From Ustilago trichophora (lineage: Eukaryota; Basidiomycota; Ustilaginomycetes; Ustilaginales; Ustilaginaceae), in assembly GCA_900323505.1 (NCBI GenBank), contig OOIN01000017.1:496001-560000 (forward strand): DNA of 64,000 nucleotides, read 5' to 3'. The first letter of the stretch is position 1. Each line of letters opens with the position of its first letter. The notes below the pieces were generated by a model. It saw only the letters and a list, made by a program, of their open reading frames with translations, did not search any database and was not told where the DNA came from. Of the stretch, positions 1 to 10,047 are shown one piece after another. The translations under genes were made by a program, and so were the position numbers.

Positions 1-858
1 GGTGGCGGTCCCACCGGTATCGAGTACGCTGCCGAGCTGCGCGACTTTGTCGAGTCAGATCTGATCCGCTGGTATCCCGAGGTGGCCAACAAGCTGCGCG
101 TGACCCTCATCGAGGCGCTGCCCAACATCCTGCCCATGTTCTCGCAGACACTCATCAAGTACACCGAATCCACCTTCAAGGAGAACTCGATCGACATTCT
201 CACCAAGCACATGGTCAAGGACGTCGACGAGCGCGATGTGCTGGTCAAGACTCCCTCTGGCGAGGAGAAGAAGATCCCCTACGGTTTGCTCGTGTGGGCC
301 GCCGGTAATACTGCCCGCCCCCTCACCCGTCAGCTGATGGCTGCTCTTCCCGAGGCCCAAAAAAACCGACGTGGTCTCGAGGTGGACGACCACATGCGTC
401 TCAAGGGTGCCGAGGATTCGGTGTTTGCCCTCGGTGATGCCACTGCCACCCAGTTCGCCCCCACTGCGCAGGCCGCCTCGCAGCAGGGTGCCTACCTTGC
501 CCGCGTCTTCAACCAGCTCGCGCGTCTTCACGTTCTCGAGCACAAGCTCGAGACTGCCAAGAAGAACAACGCCGATGCCTCTGAGCTGAGCGGTCTCGAG
601 CGCCAGATCGAGAAGGCTGCCAAGATCCGCCCCTTCAAGTACTCGCACCAGGGTTCGCTCGCCTACATTGGCTCCGAAAAGGCCATTGCCGACATTCCTC
701 TTCTCGGAAACAACCAGATCGCTTCCGGTGGAGTGGTCACCTTCATGTTCTGGCGATCGGCCTACGTTTCGATGCTCTTCTCGCTGCGAAACCGATCGCT
801 GGTGGCTGCCGACTGGTTCAAGGTATTCCTGTTCGGTCGTGATGTGTCGCGAGAGTGA
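1..858 (+). CDS. Alternative (rotenone-insensitive) NADH dehydrogenase, C-terminal part; 5' end outside window
   Basis: The frame is open from base 1, so the gene starts upstream. The visible 285 residues begin with GGGPTGIEYAAEL, the second dinucleotide-binding GxGxxG motif of type II NADH dehydrogenases. These single-subunit flavoproteins on the inner mitochondrial membrane pass electrons from NADH to ubiquinone without pumping protons. Further family marks are WAAGNTARP, the FAD-site segment FALGDATATQ, and the C-terminal membrane-anchoring helix region with FMFWRSAYVSML and WFKVFLFGRD. The insertion with alternating Lys/Glu around residues 180-205 is usual in fungal NDE/NDI proteins. Whether the enzyme faces the matrix or the intermembrane space cannot be judged because the presequence is missing. 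Codon use is strongly biased to C/G-ending codons, which suggests high expression. The family call is firm; the paralogue (NDE or NDI) is open. Confidence 0.93.
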   Translation, partial: GGGPTGIEYAAELRDFVESDLIRWYPEVANKLRVTLIEALPNILPMFSQTLIKYTESTFKENSIDILTKHMVKDVDERDVLVKTPSGEEKKIPYGLLVWAAGNTARPLTRQLMAALPEAQKNRRGLEVDDHMRLKGAEDSVFALGDATATQFAPTAQAASQQGAYLARVFNQLARLHVLEHKLETAKKNNADASELSGLERQIEKAAKIRPFKYSHQGSLAYIGSEKAIADIPLLGNNQIASGGVVTFMFWRSAYVSMLFSLRNRSLVAADWFKVFLFGRDVSRE

Positions 859-1887
859 GCGACATGTTTTCGCATCCTATTCCTTGTTCGAAACGGTGGA
901 CGCGGAGGCTCGTTCAAACGCTGCTTCAGACCAGCTCGCCTTATTGCTCGCCGCATAGACTAGATTGACTTCAGATACAGGGCAGCTTTGACATGGTTAC
1001 GCCCAGATCGCTCTTCAAGGTGAATGGCACGCTCTGGTTGATTGTGCTTGCGTCTGGATATCTGGCGTCTATCCTCTGCATTCCTTCCTCTTGATTCACT
1101 TGCTCTCACCCTTACCTTGCCCCTTCGCTCCGTCCCAACTTGTACTCGTATTGCGGCCCGTCACTCAAAAGATCTAAATTTGCAGCAGCACCTAATTCAC
1201 GCAGAAAAACCATCGCCTGCAGAAAGAGTACGCGTCTTTCCAGCCAGCCAAGTCTTTGACCTAAAGCATACACAGGCTTCAACCGACACTGCATGCAGAC
1301 ATTCGACCGATGCCTCACCATCTTGAACCACAACGGCGACGCACGTAAAGTGTCAAGACAAGCTTCTGCTACAGCTGGAGCATGCGACAAAGTGAGTACA
1401 GAATGAGAGAGAGAGAGAGAAAAAAAAGAAAAAGAGACGGGACCTCCGCTCGGTCCCCTTCCGATCTTCTCTGCTCCTTTGCCTTTACGTGACTAAGCGA
1501 GACGACCCTTTCGACTGTCACTTTCTCGAGACAGGAAAGAGATAGAAGGAGTGCTTAGCCATGAGACAAGACTCTTTCAGATAGCACCGCATCTGGACCC
1601 TTTGTTGCGTCGGAAACAGGCCGAAAGTCGCACGCCGCTGAGGCAAATTAGTTTTGCGATGGTCAGCACACTGGCCAGCTGCATATCACTCCAGTCGCCA
1701 CGCATCCGACACTTGTCTTCTAACGTGCACAAGCCATTTCGCCACAGCTGCGAGGACTGCGACTCAGCCATGGTCGTCAAAGGTACATATACTGGAAGGT
1801 TCTCTTCAGTGCCGATCCATTCTCGACTTGTCCTCACATCCGGGCACCATCGCAATCGATCGCCCACCTCTCCTGGCAAGGACCAAG
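859..1887. other. Intergenic region, 1.0 kb
   Basis: This lies between the NADH dehydrogenase stop and the chosen start of the JmjC-like gene. It holds a GA/A-rich purine tract at 1405-1435. The open frame in front of the next gene (1654-1887) has no recognisable domain and is treated as leader. No RNA gene was seen. Confidence 0.5.
1405..1435. repeat. (GA)n / A-rich simple repeat
   Basis: Eight GA units are followed by an A-rich run with single G interruptions. It is a simple purine tract in an intergenic region, possibly nucleosome-excluding. Confidence 0.8.
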
Positions 1888-3432
1888 ATGGCATCCGACA
1901 TATATGCAGAGGGTGGCACTGATATGCTCATGTCGCGCGCAAAGCTCTTCGAGATCCTCGACAACCTCGGCGCCAGCCTACCCGCCGATTTCAAACACAT
2001 CCGGCGCGAAGAGCAATCGTATTCGGAAGCATCTCGACCTCGCCTCGGCTATGAAGATTCACATGTTGACAAGTGGAGAGAGGCTGTGGAACCAGGGCCG
2101 AGCCATGCCAATGAGCACTGGTCTCCGAGCGTAGGATCCACCGAATTTGAATCCGAATGGGCACGCCTGCCCCCAGCCATCACGGCCCTTCCCAGCTTCC
2201 TCAAAGTAAAGGAGCTCGTCATGCGCAATACAACTGAGAAGACAAAGTTTCGACGTTCCTTGTCCATTCTCGTCAATGGTGTCGATTACTGCTTCCTAAC
2301 GCGGCCGACCTTTCGACAGATCCTGCTCGATCTCGATGGCGAGAATCAGGAAGCCGAGCTGGACCACGCCGAGAGTGTTGGACTGCTGCCGACCCCACCC
2401 GATCCTCTGACACTGACCGAAGCTTTGTGGGAGTGCCACTTTGGTGTTCCGCGACACATGATCTGGTACTCAGCGCTTGCTGAATTTCCTGCTGGCGTGG
2501 CAAGTTGCAGATCGGTTCGGTTTGCCCCTCCCAATCCAGGTCGCCTCGGACTCTCGCGCATTGCCGTCGACTCGCCCACAGACGTCGTGCATTGCGCCGT
2601 GGCGGGTACAAAACGACCTCTCAGTCTCGTGGGACCGGCCTCTGGGCTCCTCTATGCGGTCACGCAGGGATCGCTTCTCGTCATTTCTTGGCCCAGCACG
2701 GATCACAACTTTGATGCTTGGTACCGTCTGAGCCGCAGCATCCAGACAAACCAGTTTGATCACCTCGACGACCTCGAAGATCCCAACATCAATCTGCTTC
2801 GAACGGGCGACGCCGTTTATCTGTCTGCTGGCACTACCAATATCATGATAGCTCTGACGCATGTCTCCTTGACCAGCCGTCAGATTCTCAACCCGACTTC
2901 CAAGGAGCTTGGTGCGATCGTACGCTGCTGCAACCGTCTGATGGACATCTACGTGGATCAGCAGACCGTTGGCTATTCTCCATTCGACGAGATGGAGGTA
3001 GAGAGGATGGATGCCAATGTGGTGCTCTGGACGGCACTCATCAAGCATCTCAGCATGGGCAAGCCGGGAAAAACCAAGAGACTATCCCACACGTCCTCGG
3101 CCAGAACCCCGCTCCAAAACCTCAAACCCCACACTCCTGCTCTGCAAGAGTTCGTCCGCGGCCTGCGACAGATTGACGACAAGATCGAACAGTACCGCAA
3201 GCTGGTGCACGAGTCAGCAAAAGGTTGCCACGGCAAAAAAAAATGTTGCAGTTGCGGCTGCTCACATAGCAGACCGTTCGAGACGCTGAATGCCCTGGCC
3301 AAGCTGTCCACCTCTGCAGAGAATGGCGGATCATCTGGCATAACTGTTCCGATCGAATCGGCCCCCGGAAGTATTCGCCAGTTTGTTCGAAGTGGTATTA
3401 CTATCAAGGGTAAGGATCGTGCTCCTGGCTGA
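1888..3432 (+). CDS. JmjC/cupin-like protein with C-terminal Cys cluster
   Basis: A 514-residue protein from the ATG at 1888, which has a good context (aagATGg). The frame stays open upstream to 1654, but that part looks like translated leader. The central part (about 270-400 of the short form) resembles a JmjC-type cupin fold: a strand-rich LLYAVTQGSLLVISWP segment in the place of the usual KLWxxxPP, then LLRTGDAVYLSAGTTNIMIAL, close to the 'GDxLfxPaGtxHaVxTxt' strands of JmjC proteins. I do not see a clear HxD...H iron triad, and Asn replaces the expected His after AGTT. It may therefore be catalytically dead or only structurally related. Near the C-terminus (about residue 450) is a short Cys/His cluster, KKCCSCGCSH. 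Function unknown. The gene is likely real given its length and codon use; the fold call is tentative. Confidence 0.6.
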   Translation: MASDIYAEGGTDMLMSRAKLFEILDNLGASLPADFKHIRREEQSYSEASRPRLGYEDSHVDKWREAVEPGPSHANEHWSPSVGSTEFESEWARLPPAITALPSFLKVKELVMRNTTEKTKFRRSLSILVNGVDYCFLTRPTFRQILLDLDGENQEAELDHAESVGLLPTPPDPLTLTEALWECHFGVPRHMIWYSALAEFPAGVASCRSVRFAPPNPGRLGLSRIAVDSPTDVVHCAVAGTKRPLSLVGPASGLLYAVTQGSLLVISWPSTDHNFDAWYRLSRSIQTNQFDHLDDLEDPNINLLRTGDAVYLSAGTTNIMIALTHVSLTSRQILNPTSKELGAIVRCCNRLMDIYVDQQTVGYSPFDEMEVERMDANVVLWTALIKHLSMGKPGKTKRLSHTSSARTPLQNLKPHTPALQEFVRGLRQIDDKIEQYRKLVHESAKGCHGKKKCCSCGCSHSRPFETLNALAKLSTSAENGGSSGITVPIESAPGSIRQFVRSGITIKGKDRAPG

Positions 3433-3829
3433 GAGGCTCGGTTCGGCAAGAGCACAGATGCATTTCAAAGTCGCTCGCTGTTCATTTCATTTCTTGATTC
3501 AATTGACGTTCTTCTACGCAGAGCGATGCTTCGTAGCTGTAGCATGGCGGCAAAGGCCTGAGAGCTTTGAGCGCTTTGAGCTGGCATTTCTTGAGGAAAA
3601 AAAGCTGACAGCTGCTTTACTGAGCTTGATGGTTGCTTCGCGCTGGTTGAACACCTCTCGAGACGAGTTCAAGATTGATCCAAGACTGGATAGGCACCCA
3701 TACGGCATGAGGTGGCCAGCAATCGCAGCCGGTCTGTCATGCATACAGTATGATGGTTCAATGTGGACCGCGCTTTGAACAAGGTGAAAGCAGACGCAGT
3801 ATTCCTGCGCTCTGGTGCTTGCGGCTCCT
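3433..3829. other. Convergent intergenic region, 0.4 kb
   Basis: This separates the ends of two convergent genes. I see no gene or clear structured element in it. Confidence 0.5.
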
Positions 3830-4405
3830 TCAGGAAGAAGCAGCTAGCCAATCCTCCCTCGTAAACACAAAATTCAATTCCTCCTTTCCATCCTTCCTAA
3901 TATTCTCTGTAGGCGTTCCTTTGACCTTTAATTTGTCCGTCAAGACTTTTGCCATGCCGGTGTTCGCCTTCATGGTACCATAGTTAACTCTCTCCAACCC
4001 CAACTCCTTGAACGCAAAGTCCATGCTAGCGTTCAACACCAGGGTTGCTACACCTTTACCCCAGACCTTACGGTCTAGCATAACTCCCGATTCTGCTTCC
4101 ATCTTCTCCCAGTCGATGTAGCCGAGGGGTCCCTCGCCGATAACTTCGCCGCAGTGGGTGTCTACGACAACGAGGAAGAGCGAATTTTTGTTCCAGCCGG
4201 CTTGAACGGTCTTGATCCACGCTTCGACCTCGGCGACAGTTTGATTCTCTTTGCCCTGCAAGTGGGGGAGGAATGCAACGGTTTGGGCGTCCGCACAGCG
4301 ATCGCGCAGATTGGCCGCGTCGGAGAGTCGGACTGGACGTAGGACGAGAGGTGCCCCTGGCACAGGGATCGAGAACGTCTCGTTGTCAAAGGTTGGGTGC
4401 GTCAT
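3830..4405 (-). CDS. GNAT-family N-acetyltransferase (RimJ/RimL-like)
   Basis: A complete 191-residue protein consisting of a single GNAT domain of the Acetyltransf_3 (RimJ/RimL) type. The N-terminal strand LVLRPVRLSDAANL is typical of the subclass. The acetyl-CoA-binding loop appears as VWGKGVATLVL (about residues 114-124), a variant of R/Q-x-x-G-x-G/A in which Lys takes the usual first position. The later strand GLERVNYGTMKANTGMAKVL, with its Asn, matches the family's 'N..S..v..K.GF' element. Related fungal proteins acetylate small molecules or protein N-termini, and the substrate cannot be told from sequence. The length is normal and no signal or membrane segment is present. It is transcribed convergently with the JmjC-like gene. 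Confidence 0.85.
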   Translation of the reverse strand: MTHPTFDNETFSIPVPGAPLVLRPVRLSDAANLRDRCADAQTVAFLPHLQGKENQTVAEVEAWIKTVQAGWNKNSLFLVVVDTHCGEVIGEGPLGYIDWEKMEAESGVMLDRKVWGKGVATLVLNASMDFAFKELGLERVNYGTMKANTGMAKVLTDKLKVKGTPTENIRKDGKEELNFVFTREDWLAASS

Positions 4406-5268
4406 GCTTGCTGCTTTAGATATGATGTGTGTTTGTGTTGAGAAAAAGTTATGGTAGAAGATTAAATGGGTCGGCGCTTATGTACAAAACTTCTGAAGAA
4501 GCAAAGCTCAGTTCGATGACAAGCTCTCCGTCGAACAGGAACACGCGCACGCACTCACGAACCAGCAAAGATAGCAAAACCACACACTACAAGTGGACCC
4601 TTGAAGCGTTCTTGTCGCCTACGGTGCGGTGTCTGCATCCGCCGGAAAGAAGCAACTTGCCAGCTCGCAGCCTTACCGTTGTTAGAAACAACTGAGCCGG
4701 AACACATCCTTCCGCACAAAACCAACAAGATGGGCGAGCTCTATTTCGCGTGTTTTCCGACCCCGCTCTGTGACTTCGCTTACCGGATTCCGACTTGATG
4801 CCTGTCAGGAAGCAACTCTGTCAAGGGTCTAATCGACAACACGCATGTGCATCTTCCGTGCAGCTGCCGCCGTGTCGAGTCATATAGTATCCAGCTTGAT
4901 AAGATCAACGCTTCGATCGACAATCTATTGCATCCGACCGTTACGTCCGTCCTTCGGTGTAGTCAAGACAGCTTTGTGGCAACGAGATTGGGAATGTCTG
5001 TTGCGATGGAGAGGCGAGAGATTCGGTCGAGTCACATGCTTGTGTGGAAGGCGTCAGATTTGGTCGCGAGGGTCCCAACACCCTTAGAATGTGACCACAC
5101 GGCGAACCAGAGTGCCGAACATGAGAAGAGAACTGTGCATTGCGAGCGAGCTTAGAACACAATCACGAACGAACGGAAACAAACTTTGTCAAAGCCTTGC
5201 GAGCGTCATACGGAATGGAGGGGAGGTGGGATATGTACAGTATCAACAGCTGGTGGAATCGACTAGAG
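4406..5268. other. Intergenic region, 0.86 kb
   Basis: It contains the upstream region of the GNAT gene and the 3' flank of the tricalbin-like gene, both on the minus strand. Short open frames here show no domain or codon bias. Nothing else was seen. Confidence 0.5.
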
Positions 5269-8200
5269 TTAGGCCTCAGACTTGATCGTCTGATCCCTGC
5301 CCTTTTTACCACGGATCTTATCCGTGGTCCTCCTGATTCTATCCCTGATACCGTCCTTTGCCCAGACTGCAGTCCTAGCCCCACCGTAACCCATCGCACC
5401 CCGATGTCTCGAATGCAACGCATCGCGCTTACTCTTATCAATCTGCTTCTGCTCCTTCCTGTCAATCACACCATCATCGTTGGCATGGGCATTCTCAACC
5501 GCCCGGTTGGGCATACCTTCCAACCTGTTGTAGACATCAAATTCGTGTCTGTCCTTGCGTCCACTCGAGTGTTCCACCAGACGCAGGTGGTCATCGTCGA
5601 GACCGGCATCGATGCGAACTTTGACCCGAAGCTTACCGACGACTTCGTAAGGGTGTGTCTTGCGAGTCTGTTCGTTGATGTAGTTCCTCTTGAGTGTGCC
5701 GAGGTTGTCGCCTGCCATGAGGTCCAATTCGAGATCGACGGTTTCGCCGTCTGGCAAATCGCAAAGTGCGGCAACGGCGACAGCATCAGGCTTTGAGCCG
5801 AGGGGGCCAATCGAAAGTCCACCTCCGCCAAGGTCAAAGGTGAGCATCGAACTGTACCTGTCATACACGGGCAAGCGGATCAGTGTCTCGGCATCGTCAG
5901 GAATATGCTGGCCAGGGTAGATCTTCTGCGTATCGTCACCGGTGGAAACCTTGATCTTCTTGGCCTTGAGCTTCTCATCGCCCTCGATGGTGATCTCGGA
6001 CAGCAGTTCAACCGTAGCAGTCTCCCATCCAAGCAGAGCTTTGGGAAGTTGAGCCTTGATACTGCGGAAAACGAGACTGCAGTGAACCTTTCCAAATCCA
6101 ACACCGTCCTGAAGCGAGAACGACTGGGTGACCTGCGAGCTCTCGCTAAAGACCTCGGTCAGGTCCATCGAGACGATACCCATGATCGGGTCGTGCTCGC
6201 GCAGACGGGCGTCACGGACGGCGAGGCGAACCTCGGTACGCGTCCAATCGCGGATGAAGGTTTCCGTACCGGCTTCGTAGAAGGGCATATTGGTGTACTG
6301 CTTGACGCGAGTCTTGTAGATAATGTCGTCGTTGACGATGAACTCGACGTAGCCGCTTGGGAGGGCCTTGCCTTCGCCAGCTTTGGCGTCGACATCTTGA
6401 CCGTACGATCCTTCGCGCTCCTTGCCCATAACTCCCTTTTCGACATCTCGGTTCTCGAGTCCCGAGATATGGTGGACAATGATACTGAGGATACCAGAAG
6501 GATACTGTGGGTCAGGGGGGCAGTGAAGGGCCAGTTTCTCGTCATCCGAGTCGATGGCTGAAGCTTCTCGTTGGGTCTCCTTTTCGACCTTGGTCATCTC
6601 CTTTTCGTTCTTCTTGGGCACCAGAGCCTTGTTGAAATCAGCCTTCTCGTAGAAAGCCACCTTCCACTTGAGCTCTCCAGGCATGTCGTCGGCATCTTCG
6701 AAACCCATGAGCTTGTCCTTCCTATCCTGGGGGCGGTTGGCATCCTTGACGAGCTCCTTGATGGACTTGTTGACTCGACCGACAATATCGTCGGCAGTGC
6801 GTGCATCGGAATCCCACAACTGAATCGAAAGCGACTCGTTGGCGCGAATGTCGTCCTTGGTAACCAACAGGAAAGCAGTCTCCTGCCAAACGGGGTTGAG
6901 ATCCTCGAAAATAATCCTCGAACTGTAGAGGGGGCGACCGAACTTGGCGAACGACAGAACGACATATGGGTCACTCTTTCCGTTGGCATCCTGGGCACTC
7001 AATCCCTCACCGTACTCGATATCGACCACCAGCACACCGACTGCGTCGGTGTCCTTCTTGATACCATCTCCAGAGAGCATCTGGGCCATGTTGAGCGTCA
7101 TGCTCTTGGGAGCGACGTACATATTGGCTGCAGCGGCGATAGAGGACTGGACAAAGCCGGAGATGAGAGGCAGGTCGAGGACATTGGGTAGAGCTTTGAG
7201 CATGGGGATAGCAGAGATTTCGACCTTGGGGACGCCCATAAGGGTGAAAGTAAGGTTGCGGATATAGGGAGCCTGCTGAACCATCTGGCATCGCAATCGC
7301 AAGGTTCCCGAAATGTGCTCAATCTGGACCCAGATAGGCAGGGGAATCTGGAAGAGGTCGTAAGCTCCAACGAAGAACTCGATCATGAGGTGGATGTTCT
7401 TGGCCCTATCCTTGTTCGATTGACCAGGTCGAGCGCTGTAGCTGAAACTGACCTCGTAGTTGAGGAAGTCACCGCTCTCGTCGTCATCCGCGACACCGTC
7501 ACCATCGGCGTCTTCGGCTGCATCGAGTTCCTTTTGGGCCTGACTCTTCTTCTCTGCCTTTGCGGCTTTCTGTTCAGCGGTTTCCTCACCCTGGGAAATC
7601 CATTCCTCCCGAGGGTACTCTTTATCGCTCATCATATCCGACAATCCGCGCATGGCCACGAGACGGAACGGGTTGTCACCAATGCCAAGATCGTCAATCT
7701 TGACGGCGTCCACAAATCCGGGCAAAGACTGTTGCATGATATCCTCGACCATATCAGCCATGCCGATAAACATGTCTGGGTTGATCTGCTTCCAGATGCA
7801 GGCGATGGCGGCGTTGAGCCATTCGACGGATTCAGGCATGGGAGGCGAGAGTTGCTGACCCCTCTGCTTGTGCATTTCGGCGCGGATAGCTTCGTGCTCC
7901 TTTTCGATTTTCCTGCTCTGCAGATGGAGGCCAGTCCAGCCACAGAAGCCGACGGCCAGTAGAACCGAGGTGCGCAAGAAGAACTTCCACCAGCCATTAC
8001 CGAAGGCAAAGAAGAACCAGATCAGGGCGAGGCAGGCACCCAGTCCAATAGCGAGCTGGTTGAAGGCGGCTTGCATGCGCTTCATCGCGTCGCTGTTGAC
8101 CGGTTCGGGGAAGCGGTAGAGCAGGGCATTGGTCGGCTCGGCGGGGTTAGGAGAGGTGTGGAGGGGATGGTGCTTGGAAGGATCCTTGGGGACGTGCGAG

Positions 8201-8817
8201 GAAAAGCCGGGACCGTAACGCGAGTCGAGCTTGTCTGGGTTGATCTTGGCGTTTTCGGAGGCATCGCGGATCTGGACATCACCACCGGTGGTGGGGTCGG
8301 TAACGATGCGTTCTCCCTTTTGCTCGAACTCGTTGGCTTTGCCTTTGGGACCTTGGGCTTTCTTGATGCGCTCCTTCTCTTCGGCGCCTCCTCCAGGGGC
8401 CTGGTGGACGTTGTCCTCGCGAGGGGGCTTGGAAGTGGTAGAATCACGACCAACAGCACTGGCACCAGCGATACCGGTGGTAGCGTTCGTGGCCTGTCCA
8501 TCGGCAGTTGAGGTGCTCTTGCGCTGTCTCAAACCATCGAGCGAGCCCTCGATCGCAGGGGCAGCGCCGGTCGAAGTGGCAGCATGGTTGTTGTTGGGAA
8601 CAGCAGCGCCGAGAGATGTGCCAGGAGCCGTCTCGTCAGCTTTGCTGCTGGCTAGCTTGGAAGCGTTGTCCTTGGCAGTAGCGGCACGAAGCTCCTCCTG
8701 ATGGCGGATGCGTTCTTCTTGCTGGCGGAGACGTTCTTCCTCCTGTGCACGATATTCTTGGACCGTGGGAACGGGGTTGCGCTCCGACCAGCCCTCGCCG
8801 GGATGGTGGCTCGACAT
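5269..8817 (-). CDS. Tricalbin-like SMP and C2 domain protein (Mug190 type), ER membrane-contact lipid transfer
   Basis: A 1182-residue protein. The order is a long hydrophilic, charged N-terminus (1-250), two adjacent hydrophobic segments (about 258-300) that would form an ER hairpin, an SMP lipid-transfer domain (about 325-580, opening with SVEWLNAAIACIWKQINPD), then a C2 domain (about 605-735, with DANGKSDPYVVLSF supplying calcium-binding Asp residues), a second C2 domain (about 785-930), and a third C2-like or linker region before a basic tail. This layout is that of tricalbins and extended synaptotagmins. Low-complexity Ala/Glu/Lys stretches at the N-terminus and the basic C-terminus recall S. 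pombe Mug190. These proteins tether the ER to the plasma membrane and move lipids between them. The start is the first ATG of the frame. The tethering role is inferred from the family. Confidence 0.88.
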   Translation of the reverse strand: MSSHHPGEGWSERNPVPTVQEYRAQEEERLRQQEERIRHQEELRAATAKDNASKLASSKADETAPGTSLGAAVPNNNHAATSTGAAPAIEGSLDGLRQRKSTSTADGQATNATTGIAGASAVGRDSTTSKPPREDNVHQAPGGGAEEKERIKKAQGPKGKANEFEQKGERIVTDPTTGGDVQIRDASENAKINPDKLDSRYGPGFSSHVPKDPSKHHPLHTSPNPAEPTNALLYRFPEPVNSDAMKRMQAAFNQLAIGLGACLALIWFFFAFGNGWWKFFLRTSVLLAVGFCGWTGLHLQSRKIEKEHEAIRAEMHKQRGQQLSPPMPESVEWLNAAIACIWKQINPDMFIGMADMVEDIMQQSLPGFVDAVKIDDLGIGDNPFRLVAMRGLSDMMSDKEYPREEWISQGEETAEQKAAKAEKKSQAQKELDAAEDADGDGVADDDESGDFLNYEVSFSYSARPGQSNKDRAKNIHLMIEFFVGAYDLFQIPLPIWVQIEHISGTLRLRCQMVQQAPYIRNLTFTLMGVPKVEISAIPMLKALPNVLDLPLISGFVQSSIAAAANMYVAPKSMTLNMAQMLSGDGIKKDTDAVGVLVVDIEYGEGLSAQDANGKSDPYVVLSFAKFGRPLYSSRIIFEDLNPVWQETAFLLVTKDDIRANESLSIQLWDSDARTADDIVGRVNKSIKELVKDANRPQDRKDKLMGFEDADDMPGELKWKVAFYEKADFNKALVPKKNEKEMTKVEKETQREASAIDSDDEKLALHCPPDPQYPSGILSIIVHHISGLENRDVEKGVMGKEREGSYGQDVDAKAGEGKALPSGYVEFIVNDDIIYKTRVKQYTNMPFYEAGTETFIRDWTRTEVRLAVRDARLREHDPIMGIVSMDLTEVFSESSQVTQSFSLQDGVGFGKVHCSLVFRSIKAQLPKALLGWETATVELLSEITIEGDEKLKAKKIKVSTGDDTQKIYPGQHIPDDAETLIRLPVYDRYSSMLTFDLGGGGLSIGPLGSKPDAVAVAALCDLPDGETVDLELDLMAGDNLGTLKRNYINEQTRKTHPYEVVGKLRVKVRIDAGLDDDHLRLVEHSSGRKDRHEFDVYNRLEGMPNRAVENAHANDDGVIDRKEQKQIDKSKRDALHSRHRGAMGYGGARTAVWAKDGIRDRIRRTTDKIRGKKGRDQTIKSEA

Positions 8818-10047
8818 GGTTCGAATGGAGCTAGCGTCTCAAGAGGCTAGGTTGAATGTAGGTTAAGAATAGATCACGGCGTTGCTTGCCATCAACGTGA
8901 TGATGGGAGAAGGAAAGGAGGAGGAGACATAGGGAACGGGATCAGATATGGGAGCGAAGTCTCGGCGTCGAAGAAAGAGAGAAGTATGAGACAGTCACGC
9001 AGCGAGACTATCCAGACTGGTACGCAACAGGAAGGGATGTCCAACTCGACAACGCAAGGGTGCATATGACAAGCATAACGAGCGAGGATCGGACGCTCGA
9101 ACCAACTCCAGAGGAAAGAAGGCCAAGACGGGAAGTTTGGGCACACTCATCAATCAACGATATGCGAGGGGGAAAACGCCAGAAAGAAAAAGCCGATGCA
9201 AACGTTCTCATCCCATTCATCGTCAGCATGAATTTCGCTCGAGCCTCTTTCACCGTGGATTCCTTAGTATAGGCGCACAAACGGAGCATCCTCCCAAGGC
9301 AGTCAGTCGTCCCCTCTAGCATGCGATAGATCGACAGATAGCCAGCCACAAGAGGCGGGGCGAGCAGCCAAGCCTCGTTGCCTCGTTGCATTCCATCCGA
9401 AAGCAACAGGAAAAGAAAGTGAGAGGGATATACAGAGAAAAGACGCCGGTTGTCGAGCTGGCATTTTGGGGAGCGAACGTCATTGAGATACTCTCACAAG
9501 GGGGACACACATGATTACACACACGATTTGTGTGACCGACTTCGTCCAGATTTGACTTGGCACTGCGCATCTACACAGAGCATGGAGGATTGCCTCGGGA
9601 GGCAACGTCGGCAACTTGGGTTACACATTGACAGAAACAGAAGGCTGTGCGAGTATAATGAGTCGGTGCTGGCTTCGGATGAGGAAGTGGAAGCAGTAAA
9701 AAAGCTCCAGAGCGTGCCAATTCAGACGTCAGCGTGCAGCTAAGCCCATTTTTCGCTGCGCCATGTGACAATTGGCAAACTTCGGGTCAATTGTGGAGCA
9801 ATTTTTATTACAGTGTCAGGTCGCGTATAGTAACAAAAATGTGGGGGAGGTGGCGCGCGCGCGCGCTTTCACGCCAAACAAGGGTCCAAAACAGATCCCC
9901 GCATCTGCTGCAGTCTTTGCCGGGAGCTTGCATCGCCGATAACCCATTACTCGCCGTTGGCCTTTTCCATCCATCCTCTCACACGACCATTCTCTTCCAC
10001 ATCCATACCTAGCTGCGTCTACTACAACAAGGAGGCGATCACTCACG
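8818..10047. other. Divergent intergenic region, 1.2 kb
   Basis: A shared upstream region for the tricalbin-like gene (minus) and the RING-TRAF gene (plus). It has an alternating GC block at about 9853-9865. Open frames here lack codon bias. No RNA gene was found. Confidence 0.5.

Noticed and set aside
9853..9865. An alternating GC (Z-DNA-like) block
   Set aside because: It is too short and isolated to support a functional claim.
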